Positions 1 through 6,387 of a stretch of 8,743 nt of DNA are shown here, in pieces (position 1 is the stretch's first letter; each line of letters opens with the position of its first letter). The stretch spans positions 1-8,743 of the forward strand of contig WTCN01000128.1 in NCBI GenBank assembly GCA_013138555.1, in the 5' to 3' direction. Under the pieces are notes generated by a model. The model saw nothing but the letters and a program-made list of their open reading frames with translations, ran no database searches and was not told the origin of the DNA. This stretch comes from Methyloprofundus sp. (lineage in GTDB: Bacteria; Pseudomonadota; Gammaproteobacteria; Methylococcales; Methylomonadaceae). The translations under genes were made by a program, and so were the position numbers.

Positions 1-1289
1 CTTACATAAGGGAGGCGCAGAAATGGATCAGAAGACTGGACCAACAAAATGGAGTGATTGGTGAAGGTGGGGTTATAGTCTATAAAGTGCAGTATGTTGA
101 TGCGACAGAGTTAGCGGCAACATTAACCTCGGTAATCAGCGGTATTGTACCGACTAAAAGTAAATCATTATCCATCGCGCCAGGGCAAAAAATAGCAAGC
201 ATTACTAATAAAACCCAGAAATCTAAAAAAGTAGCAAAAGTCACCACCAGCCGTAGTCAGGGCAATACCTCTTTAGAAGGAGTGACCATTATTGCGGATG
301 AACCTAATAATGCACTGATTGTGATGGCTGAGCCTCAGCAATACCGAATGTTGAGTAAAATTATTAAACATCTGGATGTGATGCCTTTGCAGGTACTGAT
401 TGATGCGACTATTGTCGCTGTAAAGCTGGATGATGATTTGTCCTATGGTGTACAGTGGAAATTTAGCCATAGCGGTCCTAATGGCAGTGGAGGAGGGGGG
501 CTAGGGAACCCTACAGCAGGAGGGCTACTTGCTTCCGCAGTATCGGGTGGTTTTACCTATGGGCTGTTACGTAGTGAGGGGGATGTTCGTTTAATGTTTA
601 CTGCTTTGGCTAAAGATGAAAGAATTAATGTGCTTTCATCTCCCTCGTTGATGGTATTAAATAATCAAGAGGCCACGATTAAAGTAGGGGATTCAGTGCC
701 TATTAGAACAGCTGAATCAACCAACACCAGCGGATCACTGGACCCAATCCAGACTAGTTCTATTGAAATGCTTGATACCGGGGTTATTTTAAAAGTAAAG
801 CCGAGAGTAAATGCCAGTGGCATGGTTATTTTAGAAATAGATCAGAGCGTTGATACGGCTTCAAAAACAACCAGCGATACAGGAACATCTAATATTGATT
901 CGCCGACTATATTAAAGCGCCAGATACAAACAACAGTGACGGTCGTCGATGGTGAAAGTATCGTGCTAGGCGGCTTGATCAATGAGCAGCATACTTTTGA
1001 TAATACGGGAATTCCTTTTTTAAAAGACATCCCTTACCTGGGCTGGTTATTTGGTGTGCAGGGTAAAAAGGTCATAAAAGATGAATTGATTGTTGTCATT
1101 ACGCCCCGTGTTGTTGCTAATAAATTTGATGCACGTAAAATCACTGAGGAGTTTAAGCGTAAACTTAGCGGTATTTATTATGATGAAGATGAGTTTACAC
1201 TTGGTTCAGATCAAATAATTAGAGGGTATGATGGCGTAAAAATACAGACTGAAGAGCAGCGTGAAGCATCTATGGTGAATGAGAAATAG
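1..1289 (+). CDS. gspD: Type II secretion system secretin GspD, 3' part (5' end outside window)
   Basis: This is the outer-membrane secretin that forms the multimeric exit pore of a type II secretion system. The reading frame is open from base 3 to the TAG at 1287-1289 (428 visible residues), so the GTG at 54 is only an internal codon and the true start is upstream. Bases 3-350 encode the end of one periplasmic N domain (WIRRLDQQNG, then VYKVQYVDATELAATL) and an N3-like domain with a long Lys/Ser/Thr-rich loop. The secretin core follows from about base 380 (PLQVLIDATI), with a Gly-rich stretch near 470-525. The family signature VLSSPSLMVLNNQEATIKVG starts at 630, PFLKDIPYLGWLFG lies near 1010-1053, and DELIVVITPRVV near 1080-1115. 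No other gsp gene follows on this strand, which fits operons where D is the last gene (as in Xanthomonas xps); that is inference. Type IV pilus PilQ or type III secretins are less likely given the N-domain wording. Confidence 0.93.
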   Translation, partial: YIREAQKWIRRLDQQNGVIGEGGVIVYKVQYVDATELAATLTSVISGIVPTKSKSLSIAPGQKIASITNKTQKSKKVAKVTTSRSQGNTSLEGVTIIADEPNNALIVMAEPQQYRMLSKIIKHLDVMPLQVLIDATIVAVKLDDDLSYGVQWKFSHSGPNGSGGGGLGNPTAGGLLASAVSGGFTYGLLRSEGDVRLMFTALAKDERINVLSSPSLMVLNNQEATIKVGDSVPIRTAESTNTSGSLDPIQTSSIEMLDTGVILKVKPRVNASGMVILEIDQSVDTASKTTSDTGTSNIDSPTILKRQIQTTVTVVDGESIVLGGLINEQHTFDNTGIPFLKDIPYLGWLFGVQGKKVIKDELIVVITPRVVANKFDARKITEEFKRKLSGIYYDEDEFTLGSDQIIRGYDGVKIQTEEQREASMVNEK

Positions 1290-1319
1290 AGTGTTGGAAA
1301 ATACTTAAATCATTATTTA

Positions 1320-1336
1320 CCTCATTGATAATGAGG
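1320..1336. terminator. Small perfect hairpin in the convergent gap after gspD
   Basis: CCTCATT-GAT-AATGAGG is a perfect 7-bp stem with a 3-base loop, 30 bases after the gspD stop. It is not followed by a T-run, so it is not a canonical intrinsic terminator. A second, weaker inverted repeat, GTTGGG (1363-1368) and CCCAAC (1387-1392), with an A-run in its loop, lies nearer the end of the minus-strand pump gene. Together these are the only transcription-end candidates in this 147-base gap between convergent genes. Confidence 0.3.
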
Positions 1337-1436
1337 CGTTACGGTTGATTGAATTTTGAATTGTTGGGTTACTAAAAAGATGGCAGCCCAACTTACTATA
1401 TTTATCTCATTTTAAGTTCGTAGCAAGATATAGCAC

Positions 1437-4400
1437 TCAACGGCTAACCTTAAAAAACGACGCATACAACACAGGAACAACGCCTAAAGTTAATACCGTC
1501 CCTACGCCTAAACCAAAAGCCAACACAGTCGCCATACCAAAAAACATCGATTCACTATTCATCATTAAGGGGAGTAATCCCATAATGGTGGTGACTGTAG
1601 TCATGGAAATCGGCCTTAAGCGGGTTAGGCAAGAATTAATAATGGCTTGATAATCACCTATCCCCGCTGCTCGTTCAATATCAATACGGTCAATTAATAC
1701 AATGCCATTATTGATAATAATTCCGGCAAGACTGTAGATGCCCAAGGTCACCATAAAGCCAAAAGGTGCATTCATGATCAATAAGCCTGCGACGGTTCCA
1801 ATCAGTGATAATGGGATAGTGAGTACGATAATCAATGCCCGGCGATAGGAGTTAAACTGTATCACTAACAAAACCAATACCAGACCAATCACCATAGGCA
1901 TACTTGCCCCGAGAGCTTGTTCCGCTTCGGCAGATTCTTTGATAACACCATCATACTCAATACTATGATTAACCGGTAAATCGACTTTTAGTGCCTGTAT
2001 TCTGTCATCAATAATGAGCTGTAAATCTTGCGCTGTCATTTGTGTATTGCTGGCTTCAACAGTGATGGTACTGAACATATCCTCACGTTGAATTTTTGCA
2101 TATTGATTGACAGGAATAAAATCAGCCACTTGAAACAAGGGAATGGCTGTACTGGAAGTATTGGCAAACACTGAAACGGTGCGTAATCGATCTAAATTAA
2201 AACGTTCATATTCTTTGGCACGCAAGACCACAGGAATAATATCATCGTCTTCTCTGTATTTAGTCACCACCTCACCGCTAAAAAAACCTTGTAGTGCAAT
2301 CGCAATATCCTCAGAAGTTACGCCAGCACGCCTAGCCCGGTGCTGGTCAACTTTAACCTGTAACTTAATAATACGATTTTCCCAATCAGTACGGATATTT
2401 TTGGTATAGGGCACTTGATGCAAAACATCCATAACCTCTTTTGCTTTAGCATACAGGGTTGCTTTGTCCGGGCCTTTCACCTGTATGCTAATGGTACTTG
2501 AATCGGATGGCCCGGCATACATGCGCTTAACACGGCCCGACACATTGGGGAAGTTATCAATCAGGCCGTTATGCAGTTTATTAACCATTGCATTCAGGTT
2601 TGTGTCATCTTGCACATTGAGCACCACAAAACCTTTATTATCGGCAGGATCTTCTGGATTGAGTGTTAAGACGAAACGCGGGCCGTTAAAACCTGAATAC
2701 CCGGAAAAATTGCTGATTTCAGGAAAACGCTGTTTATTATCCAGCCAGTCAAAGACTTCTAGCATTTGACGATTGCTTGCCCGCGCTGACGTACCATTAG
2801 GCAAATCAATGTACATTATTATCTGGGTACGATCTGAATCGGGGAAAAATTGCTGGGTGACAAAACGGAAACCATTGATGGCAATGGCTAATAGAATCAG
2901 CATAAGTACCATAAACACCGTTTTATGGCCTAAGACCCAATGCAAAAATCTTTCGTATTGAGCAGAGAAGTTATGCTGTTCCTTGGGGTTAAATTCATCT
3001 GCTCGCTGCTTTTTATCAACGCGAATAAAGAAATAACAAAGTATCGGTGTTACACATAATGCCAATACCCAGCTGGTCATCAAGGTAATCAATATCACCA
3101 ATGAAATTGAGCGTGTATACTCTCCGGCCACATGAACGGCCAGCATCAGCGGTAAGAAAAATAAAATAGTGGTCACTGAGGAGCTTAATAATGGCATGGC
3201 CAGCTCTTTTCCTCCCTGGCACATGGCAGAAAAGCGCTCTTCTCCTTCTTCGATTCTACGTTTAAAGTCCTCGGCAATCACAATCCCGTTATCGACCAAT
3301 AAGCCGAGAGCGATAATAAGCGTTGCCAGGCTCATTTTTTCCAGAGCCATGCCGCTGAACTGCATAATAGCCAGCGTGGTCAGCATCACAAAGGGCACGA
3401 TTGAACCGACGATAAGCCCAGTGCGCAACCCAAGAAACACAATGACGACGACCAAAACAATGGCCAGAGTTTGTAAAACATTAATGGAGACCCCACGTAA
3501 AGCTCGCTGAACCTGGTCTGCCTGATAAGTGGCAAAATCAAGCTGATAGCCAATAGGCAGCGTACTTTCTATTTGTGCCACCATCGTTTTAACCCTTGGC
3601 GCATACTCAAGCAGGTTATAACCGGGCAACATGGCAATCGCAAGCATAATGGCAGGTTTGCCATTAAAGTAAGCGGGCTGATGAGGCGGGTCAATATAAC
3701 CCCTACGCAGGCTAACAATATCTTTTAAGGCAATGGTATCGCCTGTATCAGGTATGCTTATATGGAAATCCCCCATTTCATCAAGAGAAGTAAAGTTTCC
3801 TGTTGGCTCTACCACAATAAAGCGCGCGCCCGTATCAACCTGACCACCAGGGCTGATAATATTCTGATTTTGCAATTCATCAATCATGGTCTGTGGGGAG
3901 ATGCCTAGCTGTGATAACTTGGAACTCGCGACTTCAAGATAAATACGTTCCGCCTGTGCGCCCAGTATTTCAACTTTTTTAGTGCCTGCGACGCTATAAA
4001 TATTATCTTGAATATGCTTGGCAATATCATACATTTGTCCCATATTAAAACCATCGGCAGTCAATGCCAAAGTCACCACGGAAACATCACCAAACGCATC
4101 ATTCACAAAGGGCTTGCCAGTGCCATCAGGCAGATTAGCCTCGGCTTGCGCAACCTTGTTACGTAAATCCTGCCAGATATTATCCAGATTAAAATAACGA
4201 TCATATATTTCAACATGAATCACTGACTGCCCGGTCGTTGATGTCGAAGTTAATTCCTTCACTTCTGGTATCTTGCGGATTTCTTTTTCCAATGCCCGGG
4301 TAATTAGCTGTTCAACACGCTCAGGTGCCATTCCCGGGTAGGATGTGGTGACAATGGCTTGGCGAATGGTTATCGTTGGGTCTTCTTGAGCGGGTAGAGT

Positions 4401-4490
4401 CAAGTAGGCAAAAACACCATTGATCAGCAATAGAGCCAGTATCATAAAGATGGATTTGCGGTAATTAAACGCTATTTTAGTTAGATTCAT
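1437..4490 (-). CDS. RND-family efflux transporter permease (AcrB-like inner-membrane pump)
   Basis: This is a proton-driven RND pump of the inner membrane, which would expel drugs or other small molecules through an adaptor and an outer-membrane channel. The 1017-aa product has the usual RND length and layout: an N-terminal membrane helix, a large periplasmic loop (PAQEDPTITIRQAIVTTSYPG follows helix 1), a hydrophobic block, a second periplasmic loop, and a C-terminal hydrophobic block. The TM4 motif reads GLLVDNGIVIAED (D400, N401), with one of AcrB's two aspartates replaced by Asn. The TM10 motif reads AGIIINNGIVLIDR, with Asn927 where AcrB has Lys940. I chose ATG 4490 because MNLTKIAFNYRKS is the family-typical beginning. 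It has no clear Shine-Dalgarno sequence (CCCCCTCT precedes it). The frame stays open to a TTG at 4553, but that TTG lies in a palindromic repeat. The gene follows the adaptor gene at 4651-5754, so the two likely form one operon. The substrate cannot be read from the sequence, and no TolC-like gene is present. Confidence 0.93.
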   Translation of the reverse strand: MNLTKIAFNYRKSIFMILALLLINGVFAYLTLPAQEDPTITIRQAIVTTSYPGMAPERVEQLITRALEKEIRKIPEVKELTSTSTTGQSVIHVEIYDRYFNLDNIWQDLRNKVAQAEANLPDGTGKPFVNDAFGDVSVVTLALTADGFNMGQMYDIAKHIQDNIYSVAGTKKVEILGAQAERIYLEVASSKLSQLGISPQTMIDELQNQNIISPGGQVDTGARFIVVEPTGNFTSLDEMGDFHISIPDTGDTIALKDIVSLRRGYIDPPHQPAYFNGKPAIMLAIAMLPGYNLLEYAPRVKTMVAQIESTLPIGYQLDFATYQADQVQRALRGVSINVLQTLAIVLVVVIVFLGLRTGLIVGSIVPFVMLTTLAIMQFSGMALEKMSLATLIIALGLLVDNGIVIAEDFKRRIEEGEERFSAMCQGGKELAMPLLSSSVTTILFFLPLMLAVHVAGEYTRSISLVILITLMTSWVLALCVTPILCYFFIRVDKKQRADEFNPKEQHNFSAQYERFLHWVLGHKTVFMVLMLILLAIAINGFRFVTQQFFPDSDRTQIIMYIDLPNGTSARASNRQMLEVFDWLDNKQRFPEISNFSGYSGFNGPRFVLTLNPEDPADNKGFVVLNVQDDTNLNAMVNKLHNGLIDNFPNVSGRVKRMYAGPSDSSTISIQVKGPDKATLYAKAKEVMDVLHQVPYTKNIRTDWENRIIKLQVKVDQHRARRAGVTSEDIAIALQGFFSGEVVTKYREDDDIIPVVLRAKEYERFNLDRLRTVSVFANTSSTAIPLFQVADFIPVNQYAKIQREDMFSTITVEASNTQMTAQDLQLIIDDRIQALKVDLPVNHSIEYDGVIKESAEAEQALGASMPMVIGLVLVLLVIQFNSYRRALIIVLTIPLSLIGTVAGLLIMNAPFGFMVTLGIYSLAGIIINNGIVLIDRIDIERAAGIGDYQAIINSCLTRLRPISMTTVTTIMGLLPLMMNSESMFFGMATVLAFGLGVGTVLTLGVVPVLYASFFKVSR

Positions 4491-4540
4491 AGAGGGGGCT
4501 TTCACAAAATAATGGCTATCAGTTAAGTCAGCATATCTAG

Positions 4541-4622
4541 GTAGGATGGGCAAAGGAGCTTCATCCCGTGCCCATCTTTGCTAGGATTGATGGGCACGTC
4601 GTACCTCCTTTGCCCATCCTAC
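4541..4622. repeat. 82-bp nested palindromic (MITE/REP-like) element inside the efflux operon
   Basis: Two perfect 18-bp arms, GTAGGATGGGCAAAGGAG (4541-4558) and its reverse complement (4605-4622), enclose a second perfect 10-bp inverted repeat, CGTGCCCATC (4567-4576) and GATGGGCACG (4589-4598), with a 12-base loop. The single strand can therefore fold into a long interrupted hairpin. The words GATGGGC and GCCCATC recur in outer and inner arms, suggesting growth by internal duplication. The element sits between the adaptor stop and the pump start. On the operon mRNA it would be a strong structure, which could act as an attenuator, a processing or stability site, or simply an inserted dispersed repeat. 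I do not see a second full copy in this window. Confidence 0.85.
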
Positions 4623-4650
4623 ATTTTCCTTAAGCTGGCAGCCGAAATAA

Positions 4651-5754
4651 TTAATTAAAACGTTGCACTGTTTTATCTAGCAAACGTACTGTTTGACCAT
4701 CCCGCAAGAAAGTAACTCCAGCCGTGGCAATAATCTCGCCTGCTTTAAGTCCTGAGGAAACCAATACTTCATTATTGATAATGTTTTCGGTTTGTATATT
4801 GCGCTTATGTAAAACGTGTTTATCTGCATCATACACAAACACATAAGATTTTTGACCGGCATCTGCGGCTAAAGCAGAGATGGGAACCCGGAAGATCTTG
4901 CCTGTATACCCTGTCAGTCCAATCCCCTGAAAAGTAAAATTAACTTCGGCCGTCATACCTGCGCGTAAGCCGGTTAATGAGGAATTAATCAAAATAGTCA
5001 CCGGAAAAGCATTCGCCATTTCTGCGCGTGATCCTATTTCGGTAATAGTGCCTGTGCTCAATAACTCAGGAAATACAGGATATTGAATACTGATTTCACT
5101 ATTTTTTGATAAATTCCTGATTAGGGTTTCTGGCACCATCACCTGAATTTCAAGACCATCATTGCCTTCTATTTCAAAAACAACCCGACCAGCAGCCAGC
5201 TGCATTGAAGGCTCAATCATGCGTTTGGTGATTTTGCCATTATAGGGTGCAGTCAACAGCGTATCGTGTAAATCCTTACTGGCAATATCCAGCTGAACCT
5301 TGGCTAGATTAACAGTGCTTGTTGCCGATTCATAAGCAGCTTTAGCACTGTCGTAAGCCGATTGAGAGGCGAGGCCTTTCTTGGATAACTTGGCATAACG
5401 CTGGAACTCATTTTTTGTTTCAGATAATACCGCATATGCTTTTTGTAAATTGGCTTTTGCTGATTGCCTACTTAAATTAAAGCTGCGTCGATCTAATTGA
5501 GCCAAGGGATCACCTTGCTTTACCTCATCACCCAGATTTACTTTAACCCATGCCACCTTTCCGCCGACTTCAAAACTTAGATTAGTCGCCTCAACAGGAT
5601 AAAGCGTACCTGATAAACGCCTGACCTGATCAAAAGAGGATTGTTGTACTTTTGTCCATTCGATAGGGCGAGTCGCTTCCTTGAATGTTTCAACGGATTC
5701 ACTACAGCCGCTCAGTAGCCCGCTTATAGAAAAGATGATGAAAAATAGACGCAT
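4651..5754 (-). CDS. RND efflux periplasmic adaptor (membrane fusion) lipoprotein
   Basis: This 367-aa protein is the periplasmic adaptor that would link the downstream RND pump to an outer-membrane channel. Residues 1-17 form a lipoprotein signal peptide with lipobox LLSGC (Cys17 is the predicted lipidation site). Residues 58-88 are the first half of a lipoyl/biotinyl-like domain (FEVGGKVAWVKVNLGDEVKQG). Residues about 92-160 are an Ala/Lys/Glu-rich helical hairpin (coiled coil), and residues 165-198 complete the lipoyl domain (LLTAPYNGKITKR). Beta-barrel and membrane-proximal domains follow (LRAGMTAEV, then VSSGLKAGEIIATAG near the end). This is the HlyD/AcrA order and length. ATG 5754 is preceded by GGAG (5765-5762) at 7-base spacing. 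It is first in the operon, 160 bases ahead of the pump. I see no convincing sigma-70 promoter. A GTTCA-N7-TGAAC inverted repeat upstream (5809-5825) could be an operator, but no regulator gene is adjacent. Confidence 0.92.
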   Translation of the reverse strand: MRLFFIIFSISGLLSGCSESVETFKEATRPIEWTKVQQSSFDQVRRLSGTLYPVEATNLSFEVGGKVAWVKVNLGDEVKQGDPLAQLDRRSFNLSRQSAKANLQKAYAVLSETKNEFQRYAKLSKKGLASQSAYDSAKAAYESATSTVNLAKVQLDIASKDLHDTLLTAPYNGKITKRMIEPSMQLAAGRVVFEIEGNDGLEIQVMVPETLIRNLSKNSEISIQYPVFPELLSTGTITEIGSRAEMANAFPVTILINSSLTGLRAGMTAEVNFTFQGIGLTGYTGKIFRVPISALAADAGQKSYVFVYDADKHVLHKRNIQTENIINNEVLVSSGLKAGEIIATAGVTFLRDGQTVRLLDKTVQRFN

Positions 5755-5808
5755 ATTAAATCTCCAGTAAATGCTCTTATGTTATTCCCAGTATATTCAT
5801 AAGTAGCC

Positions 5809-5825
5809 GTTCATTGTATTTGAAC
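5809..5825. promoter_or_regulatory. Small inverted repeat upstream of the efflux operon
   Basis: GTTCA (5809-5813) and TGAAC (5821-5825) form a perfect 5-bp inverted repeat with a 7-base spacer, 55-71 bases upstream of the adaptor ATG. Its size and position suit an operator for a dimeric repressor, the usual control of RND operons. Arms this short arise often by chance and no regulator gene is in view, so this is a weak call. Confidence 0.2.
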
Positions 5826-5832
5826 ACGCAGG

Positions 5833-5932
5833 CTCGTTCCAATGCTCCGCGTTGGAATGCATACAGGAACGCTCTGCGTTCCGCGACGCAGAGTGTCGGC
5901 CCATGCATTCCCACGCGGAGCGCGGGAACGAG
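5833..5932. repeat. 100-bp palindromic intergenic element with cruciform-like arms
   Basis: The 30-base arms at 5833-5862 (begins CTCGTTCC, ends GGAATGCAT) and 5903-5932 (begins ATGCATTCCC, ends GGAACGAG) are inverted repeats matching at 26 of 30 positions. An inner inverted repeat, ACGCTCTGCGT (5869-5879) and ACGCAGAGTGT (5886-5896), forms the tip. Each long arm also folds on itself: TTCCAATGC/GCGTTGGAA (5837-5845 with 5849-5857) and TTCCCACGC/GCGCGGGAA (5908-5916 with 5920-5928). From memory, it resembles the GTTCCCACGCTCCGCGTGGGAA-type dispersed palindromes common in environmental proteobacteria. It is much more G/C-rich than its surroundings. Open frames across it on both strands are by-products of the repeat, not genes. 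Confidence 0.88.
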
Positions 5933-5943
5933 AACCTTTAGGG

Positions 5944-5966
5944 TGTCCCGCCTTAAGTCGGTAGCC
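5944..5966 (+). repeat. Left copy of a 23-bp imperfect direct repeat flanking the Fic gene
   Basis: TGTCCCGCCTTAAGTCGGTAGCC starts 11 bases after the end of the 100-bp palindrome. It matches 8084-8106 (TGTCCCG, then TG, then TTAAGTTGGTAGTC) at 19 of 23 positions in the same orientation. The similarity stops at both ends. The two copies bracket the Fic gene and its promoter. Confidence 0.5.
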
Positions 5967-5968
5967 AA

Positions 5969-6240
5969 AATATTAAATCTTTTATGCTTACTTACTCTAA
6001 GCTGAGAAACCTTATCATTCCTGTATGCTTATCGCAGGGAACCTGCTATATATACTTTGCGCGGTCACGACTGCGGATTTAGAGTAATTACTTATAAAGA
6101 AACTAGCCTACCAGATATTCTCAGTCCATCTCGAATATTTAAGCCCATAAGCATTACATTAACGGCTAAAGGAAAAGAAGTTTACACATACAGCAGCGTA
6201 GTACACCTGTGTGGATGTGGTGCTTATGGATAGCATGGTA
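5969..6240. other. Intergenic stretch with no recognisable gene
   Basis: I find no supported gene, tRNA or known riboswitch here. One plus-strand frame is open from 6006 to a TAG at 6231 (75 codons), but it has no ATG or GTG start with a ribosome binding site and its translation resembles nothing I know. A 5-bp hairpin, GCAGG-GAA-CCTGC (6034-6046), is present but unremarkable. The stretch could be a decayed gene or an inserted remnant. Confidence 0.4.
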
Positions 6241-6297
6241 ATCATTGATGGTTATTTTTGCAATGATTTTATTTTTTTATTTTTCACATGTAAGTAT

Positions 6298-6327
6298 TTG
6301 TTATAAAAATAAAATATATCATATATA
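6298..6327 (+). promoter_or_regulatory. Predicted sigma-70-like promoter of the Fic gene
   Basis: A -35-like TTGTTA (6298-6303) and a -10-like TATATA (6322-6327) are separated by 18 bases in a strongly A/T-rich stretch. They lie about 60 bases upstream of the Fic ATG. A/T-rich DNA gives many -10 look-alikes (another TATATT is at 6345-6350), so the exact start point is uncertain. Confidence 0.4.
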
Positions 6328-6352
6328 TTTTTAAAGTATTGTGATATATTTT
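6311..6352. promoter_or_regulatory. Candidate operator: three copies of a 9-bp half-site around the Fic -10
   Basis: AAAATATAT (6311-6319) faces two copies of its reverse complement, ATATATTTT, at 6323-6331 and 6344-6352. The first pair is a perfect 9-bp inverted repeat with a CAT spacer. The outer pair extends to a perfect 11-bp inverted repeat, AAAATATATCA (6311-6321) and TGATATATTTT (6342-6352), with a 20-base spacer. The two right half-sites are exactly 21 bases apart, about two helical turns. The sites overlap the predicted -10, as expected for a repressor. The Fic protein has a winged-helix-like N-terminus, so autoregulation is a reasonable inference. The low-complexity A/T context is the main caveat. 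Confidence 0.4.
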
Positions 6353-6374
6353 TTTAACTTATTGCGATTATACT

Positions 6375-6380
6375 TAAGGA
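6375..6380 (+). promoter_or_regulatory. Ribosome binding site of the Fic gene
   Basis: TAAGGA lies 7 bases upstream of ATG 6388. It supports that ATG as the start and full expression of the N-terminal domain. Confidence 0.6.
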
Positions 6381-6387
6381 ATTAGAA

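Noticed and set aside
54..56. GTG 54 as the start of the secretin gene
   Set aside because: The frame is open upstream to the window edge and those residues (WIRRLDQQNG) continue a typical GspD domain.
2143..3510. Several plus-strand open frames and a minus-strand alternative frame inside the RND pump gene
   Set aside because: They lie wholly within a well-supported RND coding sequence and encode no recognisable protein.
4541..5932. The two palindromic elements considered as CRISPR repeats or intrinsic terminators
   Set aside because: They are unrelated single copies with no spacer array. Neither is followed by a T-run in the place a terminator would need it.
5777..6005. Open frames on both strands across the 100-bp palindrome (about 63 codons each)
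   Set aside because: Their translations are read-through of the inverted repeat; they have no family similarity and no ribosome binding site.
6006..6233. 75-codon plus-strand frame upstream of the Fic promoter, considered as a small antitoxin gene
   Set aside because: It has no start codon with a ribosome binding site, its composition resembles no antitoxin, and it ends more than 150 bases before the Fic ATG with the Fic promoter in between.
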